13,097 bases of DNA, from NCBI RefSeq assembly GCF_030249855.1, contig NZ_JANURN010000015.1:1-13097 (forward strand), read 5' to 3'. Under the pieces are notes generated by a model, which worked only from the letters and a program-made list of their open reading frames with translations, was not told the origin of the DNA and ran no database searches. The stretch comes from Helicobacter_B zhangjianzhongii. GTDB lineage: Bacteria; Campylobacterota; Campylobacteria; Campylobacterales; Helicobacteraceae. Positions 1-5,479 of this stretch are shown here, piece by piece (the first letter of the stretch is position 1; each line of letters starts with the position of its first letter). A program made the position numbers and the translations under genes.

Positions 1-105
1 ACCCAAGAGAATGTCTCTATCGCCAATGCTAGCTCACAAATCTCACAAGATGTATCAGGGATTGCCAAGGCGATATTAGATGATGCAAACAAGAAAAAGG
101 TATAG
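1..105 (+). CDS. Methyl-accepting chemotaxis protein, C-terminal end only
   Basis: The window opens inside a gene whose last 34 codons (starting TQENVSIANASSQ and ending DDANKKKV) end in TAG at 103-105. The same 34 residues end the full chemoreceptor at 10160-12280, and the two DNA stretches differ at one silent position (24, C here and T at 12199). This is therefore the tail of a second chemoreceptor gene of the same family, ending in the final helix of the cytoplasmic signalling domain. Nothing can be said of its sensor domain, which lies outside the window. Near-identity down to third codon positions suggests recent duplication or gene conversion with the downstream copy rather than ordinary paralogy. 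Confidence 0.9.
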   Translation, partial: TQENVSIANASSQISQDVSGIAKAILDDANKKKV

Positions 106-172
106 CCACAAGCGATTCGCTCTTGGGCGAGCAATGCGGCAGTGTTGCAAAAATTACTAAAGAAACATCGGC
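1..172 (+). repeat. Left copy of 172-bp direct repeat (partner 12176-12347)
   Basis: Positions 1-172 match 12176-12347 with a single mismatch. The repeat covers the last 105 bp of a chemoreceptor gene plus 67 bp of downstream non-coding sequence, then the two copies diverge abruptly. The left end is cut by the window edge, so the true repeat may be longer. The same orientation and 12.2-kb spacing would allow homologous recombination that deletes or duplicates everything between. Confidence 0.95.
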
Positions 173-281
173 ACAGCCTAAGCGGTGTCGCTTGTTTTGT
201 GAAAGGCACGACCGCCAAGGTCGCTAACCTTCCCCAAAATTTGCAAAGCTCCCACAGCCCCACCGCAATCCTTAGAATCGT
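110..281 (+). repeat. Structured stem-loop repeat, copy 1
   Basis: It starts with AAGCGATTC 4 nt after the TAG at 103-105 and ends with the block 252-281 (CCACAGCCCCACCGCAAT followed by CCTTAGAATCGT). Copies 2 (4831) and 3 (12285) share the left block AAGCGATTC..TCTTGGGCGAGCAATGCGGC, and copy 2 shares the right block with one mismatch. Between the blocks are nested inverted repeats: TTTTG 195-199 with CAAAA 235-239, AAGG 203-206 with CCTT 228-231, and an apical hairpin CGACC (209-213), GCCAA, GGTCG (219-223). The inner part differs in sequence from copy 2 but keeps the same folding plan. Confidence 0.7.
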
Positions 282-337
282 TTTACTCTAAAACTAACTT
301 TAATCCTAGAATCCTTTAGCTACAAAATGGGCTTTTA

Positions 338-355
338 CCCTAGAATCCACTTTTT
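338..355 (+). repeat. TAGAATCCACTTTTT dispersed repeat (intergenic)
   Basis: This is an exact copy of the dispersed motif CCCTAGAATCCACTTTTT. A shortened relative, CCTAGAATCC, lies at 305-314 and a variant, TAGAATCCGCGTTT, at 476-489. Confidence 0.85.
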
Positions 356-368
356 ACACTACCACCTG

Positions 369-393
369 CGGCGTGGTATAAAACGCCGTTTTT
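369..393 (+). terminator. Rho-independent terminator candidate
   Basis: A perfect 6-bp GC-rich stem, CGGCGT (369-374) with ACGCCG (383-388), encloses an 8-nt loop and is followed at once by TTTTT (389-393). The T-run is on the plus strand only, so it would stop transcription from the chemoreceptor side rather than from bioA. Confidence 0.65.
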
Positions 394-395
394 CC

Positions 396-432
396 GTCAT
401 CGCGAGCGAGTGCAACGAGCGCGGCGATCCAT
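396..432 (+). repeat. GTCAT(T/C)GCGAG...GATCCAT palindromic repeat
   Basis: The unit begins GTCATCGCGAGCGAG and ends GCGGCGATCCAT. It is a diverged copy of the element seen four more times at 5018-5463. It lies directly after the terminator T-run, the same arrangement relative to TAGAATCCACTTTTT as at 5018 and 5300. Confidence 0.6.
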
Positions 433-508
433 AAAACAACCCTAGATCTAGCCAAACCGCGCAAAAGCTTCAAAGTAGAATCCGCGTTTGCCCTTAAGTG
501 CTTTAAGC

Positions 509-1867
509 CTAGGCAAAATGCGCTTGCAAAATCTCTTTAAGCGTTTGGACTACAAAGCGCGCTTCTTCTATGGTGATGATATATGGTGGCATAAAGTAAA
601 TCGTATGCCCCAATGGTCGCAGCAGCAAGCCCTTAGCCAACGCCGCTCTAAAGATCTCTACCCCCGCGCGAGGCGTGCTAGAATCTATCTCAAAGGCAAA
701 GATCATTCCGCAGTGGCGCAAGTTTTTGACTATATTTAGCTCTTCTAGCTCCTGCCATAGAGCAAAAATCGCTCGCGATAGGGCGCGGTTTTGCTCTATG
801 ATATTTTGCGTGGCAAATATATCTAGCACGGCATTTGCAGCCGCACAGGCTAGGGCATTGCCCGTGTAGCTATGCGAGTGTAAAAATGCCTTGCCACTCT
901 CATAGGGCGCGTAAAATGCCTGATAAATCTCATCGCTTGTAATCACCACGCTTAAAGGCAGATACCCCCCTGTAATGCCCTTTGATAAGCATAAAAAATC
1001 TGGCGTGATCCTGCACTGCTCTAGGGCAAACATACTCCCACTACGCCCAAAGCCCACGGCAATTTCATCAAAGATAATCAAAATCCCATAGCTCCTGCAT
1101 AGCTCGCACGCCTTTTTGATGAAGGCTTTTGGATAGATGTGCATATTGCCCGCGCATTGGACTAATGGCTCTAAGATAAAAGCGCAAATTTCTTCCCCAT
1201 AGCGCGATAAGATAGATTCTAGCGCGTGTAATTCTCTCTCATAGTAGCTCTCATCTTCTAGCTCTGCTGGGGCGTGCAAGCTAGCCCCCTTTGTGCCATC
1301 AAAGACATTTGGCACAGGCACACTAAGGCAGGAGAGCAAAATAGGCGCGTAAGTGTGCTTGTATAGCCCCAGATCCCCCACGCTTAATGCGCCGATCGTC
1401 TCGCCGTGGTAGGCATTGCTAAGGGCTAGGAATTTGGAGCGAGGCGGGCTTTTGCGGTGGAGGTTGTGATGATAGTGGAAGCTCATTTTTAGGGCGATTT
1501 CTATGGCAGAAGAGCCATTATCTGCATAGAAGCATTTGTTTAGAGGGCGTGGGAGCAGGGCGCAAAGCCGCTGCGATAGATCGATGATAGGCTTATGGCT
1601 AAAGCCTGCTAGCAAGATATGCTCTAGCTCATTGAGCTGATTTGTGATAGCGGCGTTTATGGCTGCGTTGCAATGCCCAAAGAGATTGACCCACCAGCTA
1701 CTAATGCAATCAATATAGCTGCTGCCATCAAAGTCGTATAAATACACACCTTTAGCGGATTTTATGGGGACTATGGGGAAGTCTTCGTGGTCTTTCATCT
1801 GTGTGCAAGGGTGCCAGATGTGAGCCAGATCAAGCGCGGAGAGAGTGTGATTGGATAGATTTGGCAT
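509..1867 (-). CDS. bioA: Adenosylmethionine--8-amino-7-oxononanoate aminotransferase (BioA)
   Basis: This 452-residue protein is a fold-type I PLP aminotransferase. It makes 7,8-diaminononanoate (DAPA) from KAPA using S-adenosylmethionine as amino donor, the third step of biotin ring assembly, in the cytoplasm. The family's N-terminal WHPCTQM motif is at 18-24 and SSWWVNLFGH follows. FDE has the PLP-nitrogen aspartate D267, LSKGITGGYLPLS carries the Schiff-base lysine K296, and HSYTGNALACAAANA is the late conserved block. Length is normal to slightly long. The start at 1867 is supported by AAGGAT upstream on the minus strand. It diverges from bioF across 58 bp. Unlike bioF, bioGC, nadE and lpxK, it contains no LESTF/KVDS repeat insertion. 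The stop is TAG at 509-511. Confidence 0.95.
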   Translation of the reverse strand: MPNLSNHTLSALDLAHIWHPCTQMKDHEDFPIVPIKSAKGVYLYDFDGSSYIDCISSWWVNLFGHCNAAINAAITNQLNELEHILLAGFSHKPIIDLSQRLCALLPRPLNKCFYADNGSSAIEIALKMSFHYHHNLHRKSPPRSKFLALSNAYHGETIGALSVGDLGLYKHTYAPILLSCLSVPVPNVFDGTKGASLHAPAELEDESYYERELHALESILSRYGEEICAFILEPLVQCAGNMHIYPKAFIKKACELCRSYGILIIFDEIAVGFGRSGSMFALEQCRITPDFLCLSKGITGGYLPLSVVITSDEIYQAFYAPYESGKAFLHSHSYTGNALACAAANAVLDIFATQNIIEQNRALSRAIFALWQELEELNIVKNLRHCGMIFAFEIDSSTPRAGVEIFRAALAKGLLLRPLGHTIYFMPPYIITIEEARFVVQTLKEILQAHFA

Positions 1868-1925
1868 TATGATCCTTTGTGAAATAGCGATTCTAAGCTA
1901 TAATCTAGCTTTTTGCGGAGATATT
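1868..1925. promoter_or_regulatory. Divergent bioA/bioF promoter region
   Basis: This 58-bp spacer must drive both biotin arms. On the plus strand TATAAT lies at 1899-1904, 21 nt before the bioF ATG, with GGAG at 1917-1920 as ribosome binding site. On the minus strand TAGAAT (rev. comp. of 1890-1895) is a possible bioA -10 element. The two -10 boxes are only 3 bp apart, so polymerase binding on the two sides would compete. I see no clear BirA-type operator; only a weak dyad (CTA..TATA..TAG) overlaps the boxes. Confidence 0.55.
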
Positions 1926-3269
1926 ATGCCTAAAAATCCAGCCAAGAATCCCACGCTAATCGCCCACGCCCAGCACCTAGCCCACACTCTCTCTAATGCA
2001 CACAACCTCCGCTCTATCGCAGATTATGCGCATTTGGGGGAGTTTATCATCAAAGATAATGCCCCCTTGCTTAATCTCACAAGCAATGACTATCTAGGCT
2101 TGGCAGGCTTATCGCACGCCATCATCTCGCCACACTCTTTGCGCGATACACACATAGATTTACACAAGCTAGACACACATAGGCAAAAAGCCAAAGATTT
2201 TGGGGCTAGATTTTGGGAGTTTTTAGCAAAGCAAGGCATTGGGGCAGGGGATTTATCGCTTGGCTCTGGCTCTTCGCGCTTGCTTAGTGGGGGAACTCCT
2301 GTGTGGGAGAGCTTTGAGGCATATTTGCAAGAGATTTTCGCGCCAAAATCCGCGCTACTTTTCAATAGCGGCTATCATTGTAATGTCTCTTGTATCGCGG
2401 CTCTTGGGCGGCTTGAAGGGGTGGGGATCTTGATCGATGAATACGCGCACGCAAGTATGTTTGATGGACTTTTGCAAGCAAAGGCGATGAGTAAGGCTCT
2501 GTGGTGGAGGCGGTTTAGGCACAATGATATGGCGCATTTACAAGAGCTACTAGAATCCACTTTTGCGCGATTTAGGCATATTATCATCATAAGCGAGGGG
2601 GTGTTTAGTATGGATGGTGATGTGTGTGATTTGCAGGGGATTGTCGCGTTAAAACACCGCTATGATAATGTCCTAATCTATCTTGATGAAGCCCATAGCC
2701 TTGGCGTGGTAGGGGAGAATGGACTAGGGCTTGCTAAGAGCCTTGGGCTGTGTGGGGAGGTGGATTTTCTTATCTTCACTTTTGGCAAGGCATTGGGGAG
2801 TATGGGGGCTTGTATGCTCTGTGCTAAGGAGCTAAAAGAGCTATTTATAAATACTGCGCGCGGGCTTATCTACTCCACCGCTTTGCCACCGCTTAGCATA
2901 GCTTTTAGCTTTTTTGCCTTTTGTGAGCTTTGGCGTTTGGGGGAGCAAAGGGAGTATTTACGCGCCCTAAGTAAGCAGGCAAGATCTAAGCTAGAATCCA
3001 CTTTTGCAAAAGTGGATTCTAGGGGAGAGTCTAAAAAGCTGCCTTATGTGCTAGGAGAGTGGCATATCATCTCACTAGTGCTAGGGGATAATGCTACTGC
3101 CATAGAGTGCCAAGATTTCTTAGAGTCTTGCGGGATCTTTGCTAAAGCGATCAAATCCCCCACAATCCCGCAGGGCACAGCTAGAATCCGCTTTAGCCTC
3201 AATGCTAGCCTTAGCACGCTAGAGCCACTCTATCAGGCATTGGAGCAGTATGCAAATCGCTTTTGCTAG
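1926..3269 (+). CDS. bioF: 8-amino-7-oxononanoate synthase (BioF)
   Basis: This 447-residue alpha-oxoamine synthase is PLP-dependent and condenses pimeloyl-ACP with L-alanine to give KAPA, the first committed step of the biotin ring. Conserved blocks seen are FNSGYHCNVS, DEYAHASMFDG, SEGVFSMDGDVCDL, IYLDEAHSLGVVGENGLG, and TFGKALGSMGAC with the PLP lysine K288. The start at ATG 1926 is chosen because GGAG sits 5 nt upstream and TATAAT just before that; a TTG at 1851 would extend the frame back into bioA without a Shine-Dalgarno. It is longer than the roughly 385 residues usual for BioF. Part of the excess is repeat-derived: LESTF at residues 209-213, and residues 356-366 (LESTFAKVDSR), which are encoded by a perfect palindrome. 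It overlaps bioGC by 20 bp. Confidence 0.95.
   Translation: MPKNPAKNPTLIAHAQHLAHTLSNAHNLRSIADYAHLGEFIIKDNAPLLNLTSNDYLGLAGLSHAIISPHSLRDTHIDLHKLDTHRQKAKDFGARFWEFLAKQGIGAGDLSLGSGSSRLLSGGTPVWESFEAYLQEIFAPKSALLFNSGYHCNVSCIAALGRLEGVGILIDEYAHASMFDGLLQAKAMSKALWWRRFRHNDMAHLQELLESTFARFRHIIIISEGVFSMDGDVCDLQGIVALKHRYDNVLIYLDEAHSLGVVGENGLGLAKSLGLCGEVDFLIFTFGKALGSMGACMLCAKELKELFINTARGLIYSTALPPLSIAFSFFAFCELWRLGEQREYLRALSKQARSKLESTFAKVDSRGESKKLPYVLGEWHIISLVLGDNATAIECQDFLESCGIFAKAIKSPTIPQGTARIRFSLNASLSTLEPLYQALEQYANRFC
2550..2566 (+). repeat. TAGAATCCACTTTT repeat inside bioF
   Basis: CTAGAATCCACTTTTGC is read in frame as LESTF, residues 209-213 of BioF. Confidence 0.85.
2991..3022 (+). repeat. Perfect 32-bp palindrome inside bioF
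   Basis: Two head-to-head copies of the dispersed repeat form an uninterrupted inverted repeat: CTAGAATCCACTTTTG at 2991-3006 and its exact reverse complement at 3007-3022. It is read in frame as LESTFAKVDSR (residues 356-366). There is no loop, so as DNA it could form a cruciform and as mRNA a strong hairpin within the coding region. Confidence 0.95.
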
Positions 3270-4815
3270 GGCGTTTGACAAGCGCGCAAGCACTTTGGTG
3301 CTATGTTTTAGCGGCTTTGCGACTAACCCTAAATTTTTCGCGCATTTAGCGTGTGATATACCTGCTTGCAATATCGCTATTTGCTATGATTATAGGGATT
3401 TAGCACAAGTGGATTCTAGGCTGGGCTTGTGCAACAAATCTAGCCTAGAATCCACTTTTTTACCCCCTGTGCTACGCGATTTGCAAGAGCTAATTGATAG
3501 GCATAGGCATTGCATTTTGGTGGGGTTTTCTCTAGGGGTGGCGGTGGCTGCTAGGGTGATAGGGGCGATTGATAGGGCGGGGGCTTTTAGGCATAGTATT
3601 GCTATCAATGGCACGCCTTTAGGGATAGATACGCGCTATGGCATACACCCTAGAATCTATGCGCGGACTTTGGAGTATTTTGATGTGCGGGAGTTTGCGC
3701 GAGCGTTTTTTGGCAGCGATGATGTGGCAGAGATCACCGCTAGGGCTAAGGCTATGAAATCCCCTATAATGCGTGGGTTTAATGGGGATTTTAGCACTTT
3801 GTTTGGGAATGTGCTAGAGTGCAAGCAAGAGCTGCAAGCATTGCAGAGATTCTGTCAAGCTTGGGGAGAGTGTAGTGCTAGCAAGAGTGGTGAGAGTAGG
3901 GCGGGCGTGCATTTCACCCACGCGATCATAAGCAGTAGGGATATGATTTTCTCTCCTATGATCCTAGAATCCACCTTTTCACACACGCACACACAATGCC
4001 ACTCTATCGATGCGCCGCATTATGTGTTTGGGAGCTTTACAAGCTGGGGGAAGCTGCTTGGGATATGTGTGCCAAAAGTGGATTCTAGTAGTGGGGCTAG
4101 ATTCTGGGAGGCAAGGCAGAGCTACACGGAAAATGCCCCTATCCAAGCCACTATGCGCCAGAATCTTATGCGCTTGCTCTTGTCACACGCAAAGGGCAGG
4201 GAGTTTGAGAAGGTGTTTGAGTTTGGTGCTGGGGTGGGGGACTTTAGCGTGCTATTGCAAGAAAATCTCGCTTATACGCACTTTGTTTGCAATGACATAA
4301 ACAACCACGCAAGCATACTGCAAGCACGCCTAAAGCCCAAGACACGCGTAGCGATCTTTGATATGCACGATATAAAAAATCAGCCCCTATGTCTAGAGCG
4401 ATTTGATCTTATTGCTTCAAATGCCTGCTTGCAGTGGCTTAATGCAAAGGAGATTCTAGAGAGTGTTGTGCCTATGCTTGCTAGCGGTGGGCTGCTGCTG
4501 CTAGGGAGCTTTGGGGCTAGGACTTGCTATGAGGTGAGAGAGATTTTAGGCATAGGGCTAGAGTATATGGAGCTAGAAGATTTATGCGAGTTATTGCAGG
4601 AGCTTGGGCTAGAGATTGTAGAGAGTGGTAGCGAGACTCTTAAGCTTGATTGCGGGAGTGCGCTTGGAGTGTTTAGGCATTTTCGTGCAAGCGGTGTCAA
4701 TAGCCTATCAGGCAATGCACTAAATAAATCCAAAATCCTAGCGTATCAAGCGCGATTTGGCGGGAAGATCACCTATGAGCCTGTGTATCTTCTAGCCAAA
4801 CAGCCCAAGCCCTAG
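3250..4815 (+). CDS. bioGC: Fused pimeloyl-ACP methyl ester esterase / malonyl-ACP O-methyltransferase (BioG-BioC)
   Basis: This 521-residue two-domain enzyme serves both ends of pimelate synthesis. Residues 1-273 match BioG (DUF452 alpha/beta hydrolase): LCFSGFATNPKFF, the family signature CYDYRDL (45-51), nucleophile elbow GFSLG with Ser94, INGTPLGID, and DAPHYVFGSF with probable catalytic His257. Residues about 283-521 match BioC: ARFWEARQSYTENAPIQ, the SAM-binding motif EFGAGVG (324-330), CNDIN, FDLIASNACLQWL (385-397), and LLLLGSFGARTCYEVREI. The pathway is that BioC masks malonyl-ACP, fatty acid synthesis elongates it twice, and BioG unmasks pimeloyl-ACP for BioF. ATG 3250 has GGAG 4 nt upstream and overlaps bioF, so translation is probably coupled. 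The dispersed repeat occurs four times, once at the domain joint, and the stop TAG (4813-4815) itself lies in another copy. Two catalytic domains in one chain is well supported; that both are active is inferred. Confidence 0.92.
   Translation: MQIAFARAFDKRASTLVLCFSGFATNPKFFAHLACDIPACNIAICYDYRDLAQVDSRLGLCNKSSLESTFLPPVLRDLQELIDRHRHCILVGFSLGVAVAARVIGAIDRAGAFRHSIAINGTPLGIDTRYGIHPRIYARTLEYFDVREFARAFFGSDDVAEITARAKAMKSPIMRGFNGDFSTLFGNVLECKQELQALQRFCQAWGECSASKSGESRAGVHFTHAIISSRDMIFSPMILESTFSHTHTQCHSIDAPHYVFGSFTSWGKLLGICVPKVDSSSGARFWEARQSYTENAPIQATMRQNLMRLLLSHAKGREFEKVFEFGAGVGDFSVLLQENLAYTHFVCNDINNHASILQARLKPKTRVAIFDMHDIKNQPLCLERFDLIASNACLQWLNAKEILESVVPMLASGGLLLLGSFGARTCYEVREILGIGLEYMELEDLCELLQELGLEIVESGSETLKLDCGSALGVFRHFRASGVNSLSGNALNKSKILAYQARFGGKITYEPVYLLAKQPKP
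3407..3457 (+). repeat. Inverted pair of TAGAATCC repeats inside the BioG domain
   Basis: Perfect 16-bp arms, AAGTGGATTCTAGGCT (3407-3422) and AGCCTAGAATCCACTT (3442-3457), enclose 19 bp. Translated as VDSRLGLCNKSSLESTF (residues 54-70), this sits between the CYDYRDL signature and the nucleophile elbow, where it looks like an inserted loop. Confidence 0.9.
3963..3980 (+). repeat. Variant TAGAATCC repeat inside bioGC
   Basis: CCTAGAATCCACCTTTTC has one extra C relative to the consensus and is read as LESTFS from residue 239 of the BioG domain, 18 residues before the probable catalytic His257. Confidence 0.75.
4073..4088 (-). repeat. TAGAATCC repeat at the BioG/BioC joint
   Basis: CAAAAGTGGATTCTAG is the reverse orientation of the repeat, read in frame as KVDSS (residues 276-280). 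The last BioG-like block ends shortly before it, and the BioC start-like block ARFWEARQSY begins at residue 283. The copy therefore occupies the place where a BioG stop and a BioC start would be expected in separate genes. Confidence 0.85.
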
Positions 4816-4828
4816 AATCCACTTTTGC
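4811..4828 (+). repeat. TAGAATCC repeat supplying the bioGC stop codon
   Basis: CCTAGAATCCACTTTTGC; the TAG at 4813-4815 is the stop of bioGC. The copy is followed 2 nt later by structured repeat copy 2. Confidence 0.9.
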
Positions 4829-4830
4829 TT

Positions 4831-4966
4831 AAGCGATTCAGTCTTGGGCGAGCAATGCGGCTGATTGCGTGATTTTAGGGCAGTCATTACCGCTCAAGGT
4901 AACTCCTACCCTAAAATCACGCAAAGCAACCACAGCCCCACCGCAATTCTTAGAATCGTGTTGCTT
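4831..4966 (+). repeat. Structured stem-loop repeat, copy 2 (best folded)
   Basis: It begins AAGCGATTC 15 nt after the bioGC stop and ends in GAATCGTGTTGCTT. A perfect 16-bp stem is formed by TTGCGTGATTTTAGGG (4865-4880) and CCCTAAAATCACGCAA (4909-4924). Inside it is an apical hairpin TTACC (4887-4891), GCTCAA, GGTAA (4898-4902). Outside it the terminal blocks CGATTC and GAATCG face each other. The shared right block is at 4930-4959. Compared with copy 1 the apical stem keeps pairing with different bases (CGACC/GGTCG against TTACC/GGTAA), which points to selection or origin as a folded nucleic acid. It could act as a 3'-end or termination structure for bioGC. Confidence 0.75.
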
Positions 4967-4981
4967 CCAAGCTAACTCAAG

Positions 4982-5000
4982 CCCTAGAATCCACTTTTTT
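4982..5000 (+). repeat. TAGAATCCACTTTTTT dispersed repeat
   Basis: CCCTAGAATCCACTTTTTT, the same motif found 23 bp after the right block of structured repeat copy 2. In copy 1 the motif also follows, at 305 and 338, so the two families travel together. Confidence 0.85.
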
Positions 5001-5017
5001 ACTTGTGGCGTTTTTGT

Positions 5018-5127
5018 GTCATTGCGAGCGGTGCTTTTGCTTGTGCGGGCGTTGTTTTCTCTGCCATTGCGAGCGGACTTGTCCGCGCGGCAAAGCAAGC
5101 CAAGCCGCAGCTTCTTTAGTAATCCAT
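5018..5127 (+). repeat. GTCATTGCGAG repeat, double unit
   Basis: Two starts, GTCATTGCGAGCGG at 5018-5031 and GCCATTGCGAGCGG at 5063-5076, share one end, AATCCAT, at 5121-5127. The second unit contains a perfect hairpin, GCGGAC (5073-5078), TT, GTCCGC (5081-5086). The same double-start layout with a 45/39-bp offset recurs at 5300-5377. Confidence 0.7.
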
Positions 5128-5160
5128 AAGTAACAAAAACACATAAAACACGATAATCAC

Positions 5161-5176
5161 AAAAAGTGGATTCTAG
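5161..5176 (-). repeat. TAGAATCC repeat, reversed
   Basis: AAAAAGTGGATTCTAG, able to pair with the forward copies at 4982 and 5264. Confidence 0.85.
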
Positions 5177-5205
5177 TAAAGCCTATTTTGCTAGTGCAGA
5201 AATTG

Positions 5206-5247
5206 TGGATTGCCACGAAAATCCTTGCGGATTTTCTCGCAATGACA
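5206..5247 (-). repeat. GTCATTGCGAG repeat, reversed unit
   Basis: On the minus strand it runs TGTCATTGCGAG, then an inner hairpin (AAAATCC and GGATTTT at 5218-5235), then CGTGGCAATCCA. This copy shows the consensus most clearly: conserved ends with an internal palindrome. Confidence 0.75.
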
Positions 5248-5263
5248 GAATTTGTGCTTCACT

Positions 5264-5280
5264 CCTAGAATCCGCTTTTT
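5264..5280 (+). repeat. TAGAATCCGCTTTTT variant repeat
   Basis: CCTAGAATCCGCTTTTT, with A to G at one position. A second copy of this variant is at 5402-5418 (CTAGAATCCGCTTTTGC), and both precede a GTCATTGCGAG-type unit. Confidence 0.8.
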
Positions 5281-5299
5281 GATTTGTGGCAATTTTTCC

Positions 5300-5377
5300 G
5301 TCATTGCGAGCGGTGCTTGTGTAGGCGTTGTTTTCTCTGTCATTGCGAGCCTTGCACCGCAAGGCGTGGCAATCCAT
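5300..5377 (+). repeat. GTCATTGCGAG repeat, double unit
   Basis: GTCATTGCGAGCGG at 5300-5313 and a full unit at 5339-5377, which runs GTCATTGCGAGC, an inner hairpin CCTTGC/GCAAGG, then CGTGGCAATCCAT. Confidence 0.75.
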
Positions 5378-5401
5378 ACTCTGCGCTAGCAGATAATCAC
5401 A

Positions 5402-5418
5402 CTAGAATCCGCTTTTGC
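5402..5418 (+). repeat. TAGAATCCGCTTTTGC variant repeat
   Basis: CTAGAATCCGCTTTTGC, the same variant as 5264-5280. Confidence 0.8.
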
Positions 5419-5424
5419 AGATTG

Positions 5425-5463
5425 TGTGGATCACCACGCTCGTTTCACTCGCTCGCAATGGCA
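5425..5463 (-). repeat. GTCATTGCGAG repeat, diverged reversed unit
   Basis: On the minus strand it reads TGCCATTGCGAGCGAG at one end and CGTGGTGATCCACA at the other, with an internal GAGCGAGTGAAACGAGC stretch. It resembles the 396-432 copy more than the 5300 copy. Confidence 0.6.
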
Positions 5464-5479
5464 ATAAACGCAATATGTG

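Larger units (their letters stand above)
106..508. other. 403-bp spacer after the partial chemoreceptor gene: repeats and a terminator, no gene
   Basis: I see no credible gene here. The spacer holds, in order, the end of the 172-bp direct repeat, a structured stem-loop repeat (110-281), two short TAGAATCC motifs (305-314 and 338-355), a terminator hairpin (369-393), a GTCAT-type palindromic repeat (396-432) and a variant TAGAATCCGCG motif (476-489). It separates genes that converge: the chemoreceptor on plus and bioA on minus. Confidence 0.75.

Noticed and set aside
488..869. Plus-strand frames opposite the end of bioA
   Set aside because: They lie antisense to the well-supported bioA frame, with no ribosome site and no recognisable product.
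1851..1925. TTG start extending bioF by 25 residues
   Set aside because: It would overlap the bioA start, run through the promoter TATAAT, and has no Shine-Dalgarno; ATG 1926 has GGAG.
110..5463. Insertion sequence or transposon as source of the repeats
   Set aside because: No transposase, target-site duplication or element-sized ends are visible; the repeats are short and non-coding, so any mobilising enzyme would be elsewhere.
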